From: an uncultured Collinsella sp.
GTDB taxonomy: Bacteria; Actinomycetota; Coriobacteriia; Coriobacteriales; Coriobacteriaceae
NCBI GenBank assembly: GCA_902464035.1
Contig: CABQHT010000014.1
Location: 1-42,055, forward strand
Reading direction: 5' to 3'
DNA length: 42,055 nucleotides
Position 1 is the first letter of the stretch. Each line of letters opens with the position of its first letter. Below are positions 23,708 to 32,142 of the stretch, piece by piece. The position numbers were made by a program, and so were the translations under genes. The notes under the pieces are model-generated. The model did no database searches. It was not told where the DNA came from and saw only the letters and a program-made list of their open reading frames with translations.

Positions 23708-25924
23708 ATGGAACAACTCTCGCAATCGGGCTCGCGCGGTCGACGCCGCACGGGCAACGAGCCGGCACCGCACGAACGCGTGAAGGGCGGACGCCGTGCC
23801 AACGAACCGCGACGCACCGCGAGCCCCCATCGCGCTTCTGCCAACAACGCGGGCCGCGCCAACACTCCCGCCGCGGAGCAGACGCCTGCTCGCCCCAAGT
23901 CCCGCTACATCCCTGCACTCGACGGTCTGCGTACGCTTGCCGTCGTCGCGGTGGTGCTCTATCACCTCAACCTCACGTGGGCGCAGGGCGGCCTGCTTGG
24001 CGTCACGATCTTCTTTGTGCTTTCGGGCTATCTGATCACGCGCTTGCTGCTCAACGAAGTCGCTAAGACCGGCCGCATCGACCTCAAGAGCTTCTGGGTC
24101 CGCCGCATCCGTCGCCTGGTCCCCGCCGTGGTGACCGTCGTGGTGGTGACCTGTGCGCTGTGCACCGTCTTCAACCACGTGATGCTCACCAAGATGCGCC
24201 CCGACATTCTGCCGTCGCTGTTGTTCTTCAACAACTGGTGGCAGATTGCCCAAAACGTCTCGTACTTCAATGCTCTGGGCGACCCCTCGCCGCTTACGCA
24301 CTTTTGGTCGCTCGCCATCGAGGAACAGTTCTACCTGGTTTGGCCCCCGCTGCTGCTCGCTATGGTATCCATGCACATGAGCAAGCCCAACACGCGCCGC
24401 GTGGTTCTGGGCCTGGCTGCTTTCTCCGCCATCGCCATGATGGTGCTCTATAACCCCGCCGCCGACCCCAGCCGCGTGTACTACGGCACCGACACCCGCG
24501 TGTTCTCGCTGCTGCTGGGCGCCTGGATGGCCTTTATCCCCGATCGCGACCTGGCGCCGGTACGTCTCGCTCATCGTTTGGGGCTCAATCGCCTGGCTGA
24601 CGCCGCCAAGCACGGCAAGAACGCCGAGAGCAAGCATGACGCTACGACCGACGGCGCAGCCGAGACCGTCCCGACTCAGCCGAGTACGCTCGTGCGTTTT
24701 TGGTCCTCGCCCGCATCCATCGATGTATTGGGCGTCGTGGGTCTGGTTGGCCTTGCCGCCATGGTCGCGCTCACCAACGGCTACACCGCGTTCCAGTATC
24801 GCGGCGGCACGCTGTTATGCTCCATCCTCACGCTCATGGTCATCGCGGCCTGCGTGCAGCCCCAGGGAATGCTTGCCCGCGCACTGTCCGCCGAGCCGCT
24901 CGTGTGGGTCGGCAAGCGCTCGTACAGCATCTACCTGTGGCACTATCCGCTGCTGTTGCTCATGAACCCGGTCGCCAACATCAACGATACGCCCTGGTGG
25001 CATTACATTTTGCAGGTGTTGTTGGTGGTCGCCGTAGCCGAATGCTCATATCGCTTTATCGAGACGCCGTTTAGAAAGGGCGCCTTTGGGCGCACCGTAT
25101 CCGAGTTCCGCAACGGCACCACCACGCCCACCAACTGGGTGCGCGCGCATATTCCCGCGTGCGCCACTTGCGGCATCGTGCTTGTTATCGCGCTGGGCGG
25201 CCTGATCTTTGTGCCGGAAACTTCCGCACTGAGCGGTGAGGGCGCCGAAGTCCTCAACAAGGAAGCCAAAAACACCGCGCCAACGGACCAACAGGCAGCC
25301 GACGACACCGACAAGGACAACGACGGCTTCCCCGACGGATCCTACGACCTGCTGATGATCGGTGACTCCGTGTCGCTGCGCGCCGTCGATTCCTTTGACG
25401 GCGTGTTCCCCCACAGTCACATCGATGCCGAAAAGGGCCGCCAGTTCGATGCGGGCCGCGCGACATTTGAGGGCTATCTCCAACAGAACCTTGCCGGCAA
25501 GATCGTGGTCTTTGCACTGGGCACCAACGGCTTGGTAACCGACAACCAGATCGACGCCATCATGGCCGATGCAGGAGATAAGCGTATTGTGGTGTTTGTG
25601 AACACGCGCAGCCCGCAGCCGTGGGTTGGCTCTACCAACCAGGCTATCGCCAACGCCGCTACGCGCTACAAGAACGTACGCGTTATCGACTGGTACGGAT
25701 ACAGTGCCAACCGCAACGACCTGTTCGATGGCGACGGCACGCACCTGTCGACCACCGGTGTGACCGAATACCTCAACTTGATTCACGATGCCGTTAAGAA
25801 GGACCTGCCCGTGCACCCCGAGGATCACGTCAACGATCCTCAGCCGGCGGCCGTCAAGTCTGCCACCGACGCGCTCGTCAATGCGCTCGCTCTCAAGCCG
25901 CACAAGCTGGGCACCGACAAGTAA
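23708..25924 (+). CDS. OatA-like acyltransferase 3 with C-terminal SGNH domain
   Basis: Membrane O-acetyltransferase of the OatA type, which moves acetyl groups across the membrane onto cell-wall glycans. The 738 residues start with a basic, Arg-rich disordered tail (1-65). About ten acyltransferase-3 helices follow (66-500), beginning YIPALDGLRTLAVVAVVLYH and including the FFVLSGYLI and HFWSLAIEEQFYLVWP motifs. An Ala/Asp linker leads to an outer SGNH domain with GDSVS (Ser554), ALGTNG, and DGTH (Asp676/His679), so the catalytic triad is complete. The substrate may be peptidoglycan or a secondary polymer. The ribosome site is weak. Confidence 0.9.
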   Translation: MEQLSQSGSRGRRRTGNEPAPHERVKGGRRANEPRRTASPHRASANNAGRANTPAAEQTPARPKSRYIPALDGLRTLAVVAVVLYHLNLTWAQGGLLGVTIFFVLSGYLITRLLLNEVAKTGRIDLKSFWVRRIRRLVPAVVTVVVVTCALCTVFNHVMLTKMRPDILPSLLFFNNWWQIAQNVSYFNALGDPSPLTHFWSLAIEEQFYLVWPPLLLAMVSMHMSKPNTRRVVLGLAAFSAIAMMVLYNPAADPSRVYYGTDTRVFSLLLGAWMAFIPDRDLAPVRLAHRLGLNRLADAAKHGKNAESKHDATTDGAAETVPTQPSTLVRFWSSPASIDVLGVVGLVGLAAMVALTNGYTAFQYRGGTLLCSILTLMVIAACVQPQGMLARALSAEPLVWVGKRSYSIYLWHYPLLLLMNPVANINDTPWWHYILQVLLVVAVAECSYRFIETPFRKGAFGRTVSEFRNGTTTPTNWVRAHIPACATCGIVLVIALGGLIFVPETSALSGEGAEVLNKEAKNTAPTDQQAADDTDKDNDGFPDGSYDLLMIGDSVSLRAVDSFDGVFPHSHIDAEKGRQFDAGRATFEGYLQQNLAGKIVVFALGTNGLVTDNQIDAIMADAGDKRIVVFVNTRSPQPWVGSTNQAIANAATRYKNVRVIDWYGYSANRNDLFDGDGTHLSTTGVTEYLNLIHDAVKKDLPVHPEDHVNDPQPAAVKSATDALVNALALKPHKLGTDK

Positions 25925-25947
25925 TCCGCAGCGCAAGCTTCCCACAT

Positions 25948-25985
25948 CCGGAGGGGGTGCCTGCCACGGCAGGCACCCCCTCCGG
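25948..25985 (+). terminator. Strong hairpin after the acyltransferase gene
   Basis: CCGGAGGGGGTGCCTGCC and GGCAGGCACCCCCTCCGG pair over up to 18 bp around a two- to four-base loop, 24 bases past the stop. No T-run follows; a GGCAGTTAGGGACG repeat overlaps the last bases. Confidence 0.6.
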
Positions 25986-26032
25986 CAGTTAGGGACGTTC
26001 CTTATGTGCCGGCACCTAGGGACACTCCTGAC
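25982..26032. repeat. GGCAGTTAGGGACGTTCC-type repeat
   Basis: CGGCAGTTAGGGACGTTCCT is followed by TGTGCCGGCACC and a partial inverted copy, TAGGGACACTCCTGAC. Near-identical sequence occurs at 41924-41941, followed there by GCCGGCAGTTGGGGACAG. It belongs to the same broad GGGAC group as the 27-bp unit. Confidence 0.6.
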
Positions 26033-26158
26033 ACAGCCGAGGAACGCCTTCCTTGCGACCGAATTCTGGGCGCCTTGCCACCCCGAGCGTTGTTTCCAAG
26101 CCCACACCCGCAGCAAACAACCCAAAATCACTCTTTTCGAGCCGACTCCAAGAGGTCA

Positions 26159-26386
26159 TGGACAAAAAGCGGCAAATATGAGTACTGTTACCATTTTAGT
26201 AGCAGGCAAGACCACCCAAATTGACGTCCGAGCGACCCCTACAACCCCCTAAAGCAGCCAACCTGACTGGTTTAAGACATATTGGAGCCGATTTTAATGA
26301 ACATACTATCGGCTATGTCCATTATCTTCTTGGATGTAAATGCTATTCACTTAGCAACAGTACTCATATTTGGCATTTTTTGCCCA
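26159..26386. repeat. 228-bp AT-rich element bounded by long inverted repeats
   Basis: CAAATATGAGTACTGTT (26173-26189) is repeated exactly, inverted, at 26356-26372. Allowing four mismatches the ends extend to 31 bp (26159-26189, 26356-26386). Inside lies a second inverted pair, AGCCGAT/ATCGGCT (26286-26292, 26308-26314), flanked by GACAT/ATGTC. The interior is clearly richer in A and T than its surroundings and has no coding frame of note. It could be a miniature transposable element or a structured RNA. No target duplication is obvious. Confidence 0.65.
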
Positions 26387-26415
26387 CTGTTATATAACTA
26401 GCCCCTATAGCAAGC

Positions 26416-26449
26416 AAAAAGCAGGCCGCAGCCCATTGCTGCGGCCTGC
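26416..26449 (-). terminator. Terminator of the NRMT operon
   Basis: On the minus strand GCAGGCCGCAG, loop CAATGGG, CTGCGGCCTGC, then TTTTTG. The stem is a perfect 11 bp. It starts 21 bases past the transporter stop codon. Confidence 0.85.
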
Positions 26450-26469
26450 CCGAAGCCCCGAAAGGGGCG

Positions 26470-27732
26470 TTAAGCGCTGTAGCCCAGCGCCTGAAGCACA
26501 AACATAACAACCGTCAGCACCGTGATCACGCCGATGGTCGCCCACGTGAGCACGTTCCATACGCGGCCGTTGCGGTTGGCACCCATAATGTGACGGTCGG
26601 CGGCGATAACCACCTGGAACACCAGAACCACGGGCAGTAGCACGCCATTGATGACCTGCGAGGTCATCATAATCTGGAACAAATCGACGCCGGGCATAAG
26701 CACCAGCACGGCAGAGATACCGATGATGGCCGTAATGATGCCGCGATAGACCGGGGCCTCGTCCCAGCTGCGGTCGGCACCGCGCTCCCAGCCAAATGCC
26801 TCGCAGATAGCGCTCGACGTAACGCCCGGCAGCACGCAGGCAGCCAAGAAGCTCGCCGCGACCAGGCCCGAGGCAAACAGTACCGTAGACCACTGACCCG
26901 CAATAGGCTCCAGCGCGCGGGCAGCATCGGCAGCATCGCTAATCTGAATACCCGCCGGGAACAACACCGTGCCGGTCGTGATGATAATAAAGCCGGCAAT
27001 GATATCGGCAGCGATCGAGCCGCTCACGGTATCAATACGCTGCAGCACGATGTCGTCCTCGCCCGCATTCTTATCGACCACGTTGTTCTGCGCCAAGAAA
27101 ATCATCCACGGCGCGATGGTGGTACCGATCGTTGCGACCACGAGCGACACGTAGCTGGGGTCATTTTGAATGTTGGGCACGACCAGGTCGACCGCGACCT
27201 CACCCCAGTTGGGGCCAGCCATAAACGCGGCGACGATATAGGTCACGAACACGCAGCTCACCAGCAGCAGAATCTTCTCGATGCGCTGGAAACTACCCGA
27301 CATGGTAAGCATCCATACCAGCAGCGCCACCAACGGCACCGAGATGCTCGCCGGCACGCCAAAGAGAGCAAGACCGCTGGCGATGCCCGCAAACTCCGAA
27401 ATGGTCACAGCCGTGTTGGCGATCAACAGCGCCGCCATAGCAAGTACACTCTTGCGCACGCCAAAGCGCTCGCGAATGAGCGATGCCAGGCCCTTACCCG
27501 TGACGCAGCCGCAGCGCGCCGCGGTCTCCTGCGTCACGATGAGCAGCACAGTCATGACGGGAAGCATCCAGAGCATCTTGTAGCCATAGCTGGCGCCCGC
27601 ACTGGAATACGTTGCAATGCCGCCGGCGTCATTGCCCGAAAGCGCCGCCAGCAGACCGGGACCCATAGCGCCAAAGATGGCCGCGATGGTCAGCTTTTGC
27701 TTGGTGCCCGACTTTTGCTTGGTATTTTGCAC
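26470..27732 (-). CDS. SLC11/NRAMP-related magnesium transporter (NRMT type)
   Basis: About 11 membrane helices in 420 residues, with the NRAMP fold. In Mn2+/Fe2+ carriers helix 1 has DPGN and helix 6 has MPH. Here helix 1 reads NDAGGIA (Asp35-Ala-Gly-Gly38) and helix 6 reads TTIAPWM (Ala207-Pro-Trp), so Asn is Gly and Met is Ala. Those exchanges mark the NRMT group, whose Eggerthella lenta member transports Mg2+. The likely start is GTG at 27732 with AGGTGG upstream, eight bases after the MgtE-like stop; the upstream ATG-equivalent extension overlaps that gene. Annotation as MntH would probably be wrong. Confidence 0.87.
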   Translation of the reverse strand: MQNTKQKSGTKQKLTIAAIFGAMGPGLLAALSGNDAGGIATYSSAGASYGYKMLWMLPVMTVLLIVTQETAARCGCVTGKGLASLIRERFGVRKSVLAMAALLIANTAVTISEFAGIASGLALFGVPASISVPLVALLVWMLTMSGSFQRIEKILLLVSCVFVTYIVAAFMAGPNWGEVAVDLVVPNIQNDPSYVSLVVATIGTTIAPWMIFLAQNNVVDKNAGEDDIVLQRIDTVSGSIAADIIAGFIIITTGTVLFPAGIQISDAADAARALEPIAGQWSTVLFASGLVAASFLAACVLPGVTSSAICEAFGWERGADRSWDEAPVYRGIITAIIGISAVLVLMPGVDLFQIMMTSQVINGVLLPVVLVFQVVIAADRHIMGANRNGRVWNVLTWATIGVITVLTVVMFVLQALGYSA

Positions 27733-27740
27733 GCGACCAC

Positions 27741-29585
27741 CTAACCCATGACTGACATGGCGAGCAGCACCGCGGCGATGCAATACGCCACACACGAGAT
27801 CATGACGGCAATGACGTTCATGGCGGTGCCCGACGTGTTGAGGTCATGCTCGTCACGCCAGAACAGCACCATCAGGTAAATCACGGCGCTCATGTTGCCA
27901 ACCAGGCAAATGATGGCAGCGATATTAAAGCACCCGGTAAAGAGTTGCTCCTCAAACATGGGCGCATCGGGGAATGCAGCGGTGCGCACCAGCTGGGCGC
28001 ACAGGTAGGTCACGAGTGACAGAATCAGGCCCATGCCCGTGCTCTGGAAGAAGAACCCCAGATACGGCTTGGGCTCGTCGTCGTGACCGTCATACTCGAG
28101 AAAGTAGTTCTTGACGAACGACACCATGCGCGAGGCCGCCAGCAGCACGAGCGGCATGGCGCACATGGGGAACACCACCAGATGCGCGGAGCCGAGCGCC
28201 GTTCCCAGTACGGTCGCCATGATGCACGACGCGATGCCCCATACAACAACCCAGTACTGGCGATGCACGAACCAGCTGAGCACGTTCGTCGAGTCGTCCG
28301 ACGCGCTGTCGCCCGAGCCGACACCGGCGATCTGCAGGTCCTCCTGATGCTCCTCGGCGATAACGTCCATGGCGTCGTCGAAGGTTACGATACCCAGGAT
28401 GTGGCGGTTCTCGTCGCAGACGGGGATAGCGACCAGGTCATACTTGGTCATCTCGTCCGTTACGTCTTCCTGGTCCTCGTCGGGCGACACGTAGACCAGG
28501 TCGCGATAGGCCAGCTGACCCAGCGTGGCGTCGCGATCGGCTACGATCAGCGTGCGCAGCGAAAGCACACCGGTCAGCATGCCGCTCGGATCCTCGGTAT
28601 AGACGTAGTAGACGCTCTCGAAGTCCTCGTCGAGCTCGCGAATCGCCTCGATGGCGTCACCGACCGTTGCCGTGGCGGGCAGGGAGACAAACTCCGAGGT
28701 CATGATGCGGCCGGCGGTGTTGTCCTCATACCCCAGCAGATTACGAATCGCCTTCTCCTCCTTGACGCCCATCAGGCGCAGGAGCTTCTCGGCCTTCTCA
28801 TAATCGAGCTCGTCGATCAGGTCGGCTGCATCGTCCGGGTCCATCATGGCCAGCATCGACGATGCGTCCGTGTCGGACAGGCCCTCGAGCATCTCGGTCA
28901 TAAGCTCGTCGTCATCGAACTCCGAGATGGCCTCGGCGGCCTGGGCAGTATCGAGCTGCGCAAACACCTGCGCACGTAGGCGCGGGTCGAGCTGCTCGAT
29001 AATGTCGGCGATATCGGCAGGGTGCAGCTCGCCGAGCGTCTTGTGCGACACCGAGAGTTGAATGTTCTTGGTCGAGCGGTCGAGCAGGTCCATGTAGGAC
29101 CAAGCGATGATGTCCTCGCTGAGCGGCTTGCCCAGGTGCTTCATAAAGCCCTCGACGACATGCTCGAGCGCGGGGCTGATCGCGCGTAGCAGGCCGCGAG
29201 CGCCGACCTCGGCACCTAGCAGGCGCAGCTGGTTTTCGCCCGACATGGAGAATTTGATGTCGTTTACGCGCACAACCTTCATGCCCTGCGTGTCGACGAT
29301 CTGTTTGTTGAGCACGTCACGCGCGAGCAGCAGCTCGGTCGGCTGCAGGTAGGAAAAGCGGATTTCGGTGGCCGACGTCTTGAGGTACACGCCCGTCTCG
29401 TCGATACGGTCAACCCACTTGCGCCAGCTGATCATAAACGGCGTCTTGCCGGGACCGCGGAACGCGAGCGACGTCACGTGCGGAAAAACTTCGCCGGTAG
29501 CAATACCAAAATCGTTGACCACGCCGAGCTTTTCGCCGTCGACGTCCAAGACCGGCAGTTTGAGCATCTCACTCAGATAATTCAA
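27741..29585 (-). CDS. MgtE-N/CBS regulatory protein with a non-MgtE membrane domain
   Basis: The 614 residues contain two PRC-barrel-like segments (about 1-80 and 85-145), an MgtE N-domain (about 185-290, LGELHPADIADIIEQLDPRL onward), a CBS pair (about 295-415), and four to five helices (445-614). MgtE N and CBS domains bind Mg2+ and gate the MgtE channel. The membrane part here lacks the recognisable MgtE pore sequence. The start is TTG at 29585, with GGGGAG six bases before it. Being first in an operon with an NRMT transporter, it may sense Mg2+ for that partner or transport by itself. Confidence 0.8.
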   Translation of the reverse strand: MNYLSEMLKLPVLDVDGEKLGVVNDFGIATGEVFPHVTSLAFRGPGKTPFMISWRKWVDRIDETGVYLKTSATEIRFSYLQPTELLLARDVLNKQIVDTQGMKVVRVNDIKFSMSGENQLRLLGAEVGARGLLRAISPALEHVVEGFMKHLGKPLSEDIIAWSYMDLLDRSTKNIQLSVSHKTLGELHPADIADIIEQLDPRLRAQVFAQLDTAQAAEAISEFDDDELMTEMLEGLSDTDASSMLAMMDPDDAADLIDELDYEKAEKLLRLMGVKEEKAIRNLLGYEDNTAGRIMTSEFVSLPATATVGDAIEAIRELDEDFESVYYVYTEDPSGMLTGVLSLRTLIVADRDATLGQLAYRDLVYVSPDEDQEDVTDEMTKYDLVAIPVCDENRHILGIVTFDDAMDVIAEEHQEDLQIAGVGSGDSASDDSTNVLSWFVHRQYWVVVWGIASCIMATVLGTALGSAHLVVFPMCAMPLVLLAASRMVSFVKNYFLEYDGHDDEPKPYLGFFFQSTGMGLILSLVTYLCAQLVRTAAFPDAPMFEEQLFTGCFNIAAIICLVGNMSAVIYLMVLFWRDEHDLNTSGTAMNVIAVMISCVAYCIAAVLLAMSVMG

Positions 29586-29882
29586 TGGTGCTCCCCATCA
29601 TTATTCCTGCGGACCGCGTGACCATGCCGGCACGCAATCCGTGGACTTTTAGACATGTATACGCATGCGCGGGCGGCACGCCGCTCGACGCTCACACCCC
29701 GTGCACGCGCAGAAAGCACCTGCATGGGGTCATCGACTGTATGGTCGAGGTTTGGATTTCACCTGTAACCTTTCTCTTGACCCTCATTAACCGCAGTAAC
29801 TATAGCATCAGCATCGCGCTGCGGCACCGAATTTATGCGCTGCACATTGCAGGCATACCAAACACTGACGTATCCGTGACAT
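29586..29882 (-). other. 297-base leader region of the MgtE-like/NRMT operon
   Basis: No gene is supported here. On the minus strand several hairpins are possible: TCGAC-CATACA-GTCGA, ACCCCATGCA pairing with TGCACGGGGT (one mismatch), and GCGGC-GT-GCCGC. The length and structure suit a regulated mRNA leader. I could not match the M-box (Mg2+) riboswitch core. On the plus strand TTGACC (29777-29782) and TATAGC at an 18-base spacing look promoter-like, but nothing obvious lies downstream. Confidence 0.4.
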
Positions 29883-29909
29883 AGTCATTGGGGACGTTCT
29901 TACATGACT
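29883..29909. repeat. 27-bp palindrome overlapping the NodB-like stop codon
   Basis: Begins AGTCATTGGGGACGTTCT and ends TACATGACT. Its last two bases are part of the TAG stop (29908-29910) of the minus-strand gene, in the context GAGTAG. Confidence 0.8.
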
Positions 29910-31314
29910 ACTCTGCGGTGTCGTCGTCCTCGGGGAGTTGGGGGAACACGGCGTTTTTGGGCATGGAAACCTTGGTGAGCGAGGTGAGCTTTTTGCTCAA
30001 TGCCGTGTCCGTCTTGACCAGGTCGCTGAGCGTCACGATCTTGTAGCCGTCGGCGACAAGGCCATCGATAATCTGCGGCAGCGCCTCGAGCGTCTGCTCG
30101 GCGCACTCATCGCTATCGGTGAGCAGCACAATATTGCCTGGCGTCACCGAATCGAGCACGGTCGATACTTGCTCGTCAGCGCCGTTGAGCAGCCAGTCGC
30201 CCGAATCGATATTCCACGAAACCACGGCGGACACCAGGTCCATCGAGTCGATCCAGTTTTGCTCGTCAAACGCGGCGTAGGGGGCACGCAGCAACATCGT
30301 CTCGACGCCGGTCGCCGACTTAATCGCCTCGGTGCCCTTCGTGATCTGCTTGCGCACCGTCTCGCGATCCTCGCCCTTGAGCGAATCATCGCTGTAGCTG
30401 TTGGAGCCGATCTCGCACCCGGCATCGACAATCGCTTTGGCAGTAGCGGGCGAGGCTTCCGCGGCATCGCCCGAAAGGAAGAACGTCGCCGTGACGCCCT
30501 TTTCCTTGAGCACCTGCAAAATCTGCCTGGTCGTGCCGCTCGGACCCTCGTCAAATGTCAGGGCCACGTACTTTTCGTTGCCCTTGGGCGCTACGCTTGC
30601 GCACTCGACTACGCAGTCGGTGGCGGGCACGACCTCGTCGCGGTCCTGCGTCTTGCCCGACTGCTCGCCGACCCATACCTCGGAGCGGCCCTGAACGCCC
30701 CAGGTTTTGACATACTCAATGGCACCCGTGCCCTCGACCTTGAGCTTTGGCTCGATAGTCGTGGCCTGGACCTCGTGCTTTTCGTAGGTGTTACGGCCAT
30801 CCTTGACCGTCACCTTCTCGCCGCCCTCAAGTTCGCGGCTATCCCATTTGCCTTGCTTCACGCGCTTGCCGTCGACCTTCACCGACAGCTTTTCGCCGCC
30901 ATGGCGCTTGAGCACGCTGTCGTCGACGGCCAGCAGATCGCCGGCGTCGTACGTTTCGGTCAGGCTTTGATCGTCGATAAGATTCTGCAACGTAGAGCCC
31001 ACGCGCACCGCGGTCTTTTGCCCGTTGAGTTCCACGTCCACGCTACGGTTGACGTAGCCCACGACGGCAGCGATAAACAGCACGAGCGCGCAACCCACGG
31101 CGATAAGCGCATAGGGCAGACGGGACGGTCGGCGCGGCGAGCGCCCGTTGCCGATGCGCGCGCTGCGATCGCTAAACCCACGGCTATGGTTGAGGTACAT
31201 CGCGCCGGGCTTACGGCGACGTCGACGCTGACCGCTGGGCAGCTGCCCCAGGTCGCGACGTGCCGTCGGACGCGCACCCGAGCGCCCGTTTAAGTTAGAT
31301 CCGTTTTGGCGCAT
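29908..31314 (-). CDS. NodB-like polysaccharide deacetylase with lost metal ligands
   Basis: The 468 residues have a basic, disordered cytoplasmic tail (1-65) and one membrane helix (about 68-88). A DUF348-like segment (VDVELNGQKTAVRVGSTLQN) follows, then an extracytoplasmic NodB domain (about 248-440). Motif 1 is TFDEGP instead of TFDDGP (Asp255, Glu256). The zinc H-x3-H motif is Asn305-SYS-Asp309. The catalytic His of the last motif is Thr (IVLLTDSD). RAPY and SGDW are kept. A binding or scaffolding role in the wall is more likely than deacetylation. GGGGGAGGGC gives a strong ribosome site. Confidence 0.85.
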   Translation of the reverse strand: MRQNGSNLNGRSGARPTARRDLGQLPSGQRRRRRKPGAMYLNHSRGFSDRSARIGNGRSPRRPSRLPYALIAVGCALVLFIAAVVGYVNRSVDVELNGQKTAVRVGSTLQNLIDDQSLTETYDAGDLLAVDDSVLKRHGGEKLSVKVDGKRVKQGKWDSRELEGGEKVTVKDGRNTYEKHEVQATTIEPKLKVEGTGAIEYVKTWGVQGRSEVWVGEQSGKTQDRDEVVPATDCVVECASVAPKGNEKYVALTFDEGPSGTTRQILQVLKEKGVTATFFLSGDAAEASPATAKAIVDAGCEIGSNSYSDDSLKGEDRETVRKQITKGTEAIKSATGVETMLLRAPYAAFDEQNWIDSMDLVSAVVSWNIDSGDWLLNGADEQVSTVLDSVTPGNIVLLTDSDECAEQTLEALPQIIDGLVADGYKIVTLSDLVKTDTALSKKLTSLTKVSMPKNAVFPQLPEDDDTAE

Positions 31315-31335
31315 GTGCCCTCCCCCATAAACACA

Positions 31336-31365
31336 GCGAGCCGGAGCAACATGTCTCCGGCTCGC
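31336..31365 (-). terminator. Hairpin between the PRC-barrel and NodB-like genes
   Basis: GCGAGCCGGAG and CTCCGGCTCGC form a perfect 11-bp stem around CAACATGT. On the minus strand it is followed by TGTGTTTATG, so termination would be partial. Confidence 0.5.
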
Positions 31366-31386
31366 CTCCCATCATTTGGTACGTCG

Positions 31387-32142
31387 CTATTTGCTAGCTT
31401 TTGACGAGCCCCCGCTCGCCTTTTGATATTCGTCCTTAAAGGCCTTGAACATACCGCGCGTCTTGCCGAGCTGCTTGCCCAGTGCGCGGCTGCCCTTGTC
31501 CACGGCGACCGATCCCTTGTCATCGAGCACCTTGGCGCCCTTCTTGACCTTATCGCCCACCACGACACTGGCCTCGGCAGCCTTGGCGGCCGCGCCGCCC
31601 GAATACCCGAGCGCCTTGACCTCGTCCGAGACGATCATCGCGCCGTTCTCGTAGCCGCGCAGCATCTTCGGCGGCACCTGCGTGTCGCCCACCAGCACGC
31701 TCGAAGCGGCACCGGCGGTCACGTAGAACATCTGCACGATACCCGAGCGCGGCTTGAACTCAACGTCCGAGCAGTAGCCCACGACATCGCCCGATTCCGT
31801 GCGCACGTCCATGCCAACCCAGATGATGCAATCGTCCAGGTTGATATCGAGGCGCTTGGCCGCGGCGGCATCGTAGGTGCCCTTGACGTCGTCGACCGCG
31901 ACGGCACCCTCATAGACGCCGATGGCATCGAGCGCCACAAAGCGGTCGGGACGCTCGATCATACCCGCGATATCGGACTGGCGGACCATAAAGCCCACTA
32001 CGCGCGTGCCGCCCGGGGTAAAGACGGGAAAGTGAATCTTGCCGAGCTTTTTAGGGCTGCGCGGCGTGCCGTCCTTTTTGGTGCGCTTGTCTTCGGCAGG
32101 CTTACGATAAACCTTGACGCCGACAAAATCCCCTGCGCGCAT
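31387..32142 (-). CDS. PRC-barrel domain protein
   Basis: The 251-residue protein appears to have two PRC-barrel-like beta domains (about 30-100 and 105-175, including VGYCSDVEFKPRSGIVQMFY) and a Lys/Ala/Gly-rich C-terminal tail (KVKKGAKVLDDKGSVAVDKG). PRC-barrels bind RNA or protein partners in ribosome maturation and photosynthesis; the role here is unknown. Its ATG overlaps the stop codon of the YtxH-like gene (TAATG), so the two are translated together. Confidence 0.8.
   Translation of the reverse strand: MRAGDFVGVKVYRKPAEDKRTKKDGTPRSPKKLGKIHFPVFTPGGTRVVGFMVRQSDIAGMIERPDRFVALDAIGVYEGAVAVDDVKGTYDAAAAKRLDINLDDCIIWVGMDVRTESGDVVGYCSDVEFKPRSGIVQMFYVTAGAASSVLVGDTQVPPKMLRGYENGAMIVSDEVKALGYSGGAAAKAAEASVVVGDKVKKGAKVLDDKGSVAVDKGSRALGKQLGKTRGMFKAFKDEYQKASGGSSKASK

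Noticed and set aside
26470..27732. Annotation as a Mn2+ transporter MntH
   Set aside because: The helix 1 Asn and helix 6 Met that bind Mn2+ and Fe2+ are replaced, so the NRMT (Mg2+) type fits better.
27733..27795. Longer start for the NRMT gene at 27795
   Set aside because: The extension overlaps the MgtE-like gene and lacks similarity; GTG at 27732 has a proper AGGTGG site.
29586..29882. M-box or cobalamin riboswitch upstream of the MgtE-like gene
   Set aside because: GGTGAAATCC looks similar to part of the B12 class, but the B12 box and the M-box core are absent by eye.
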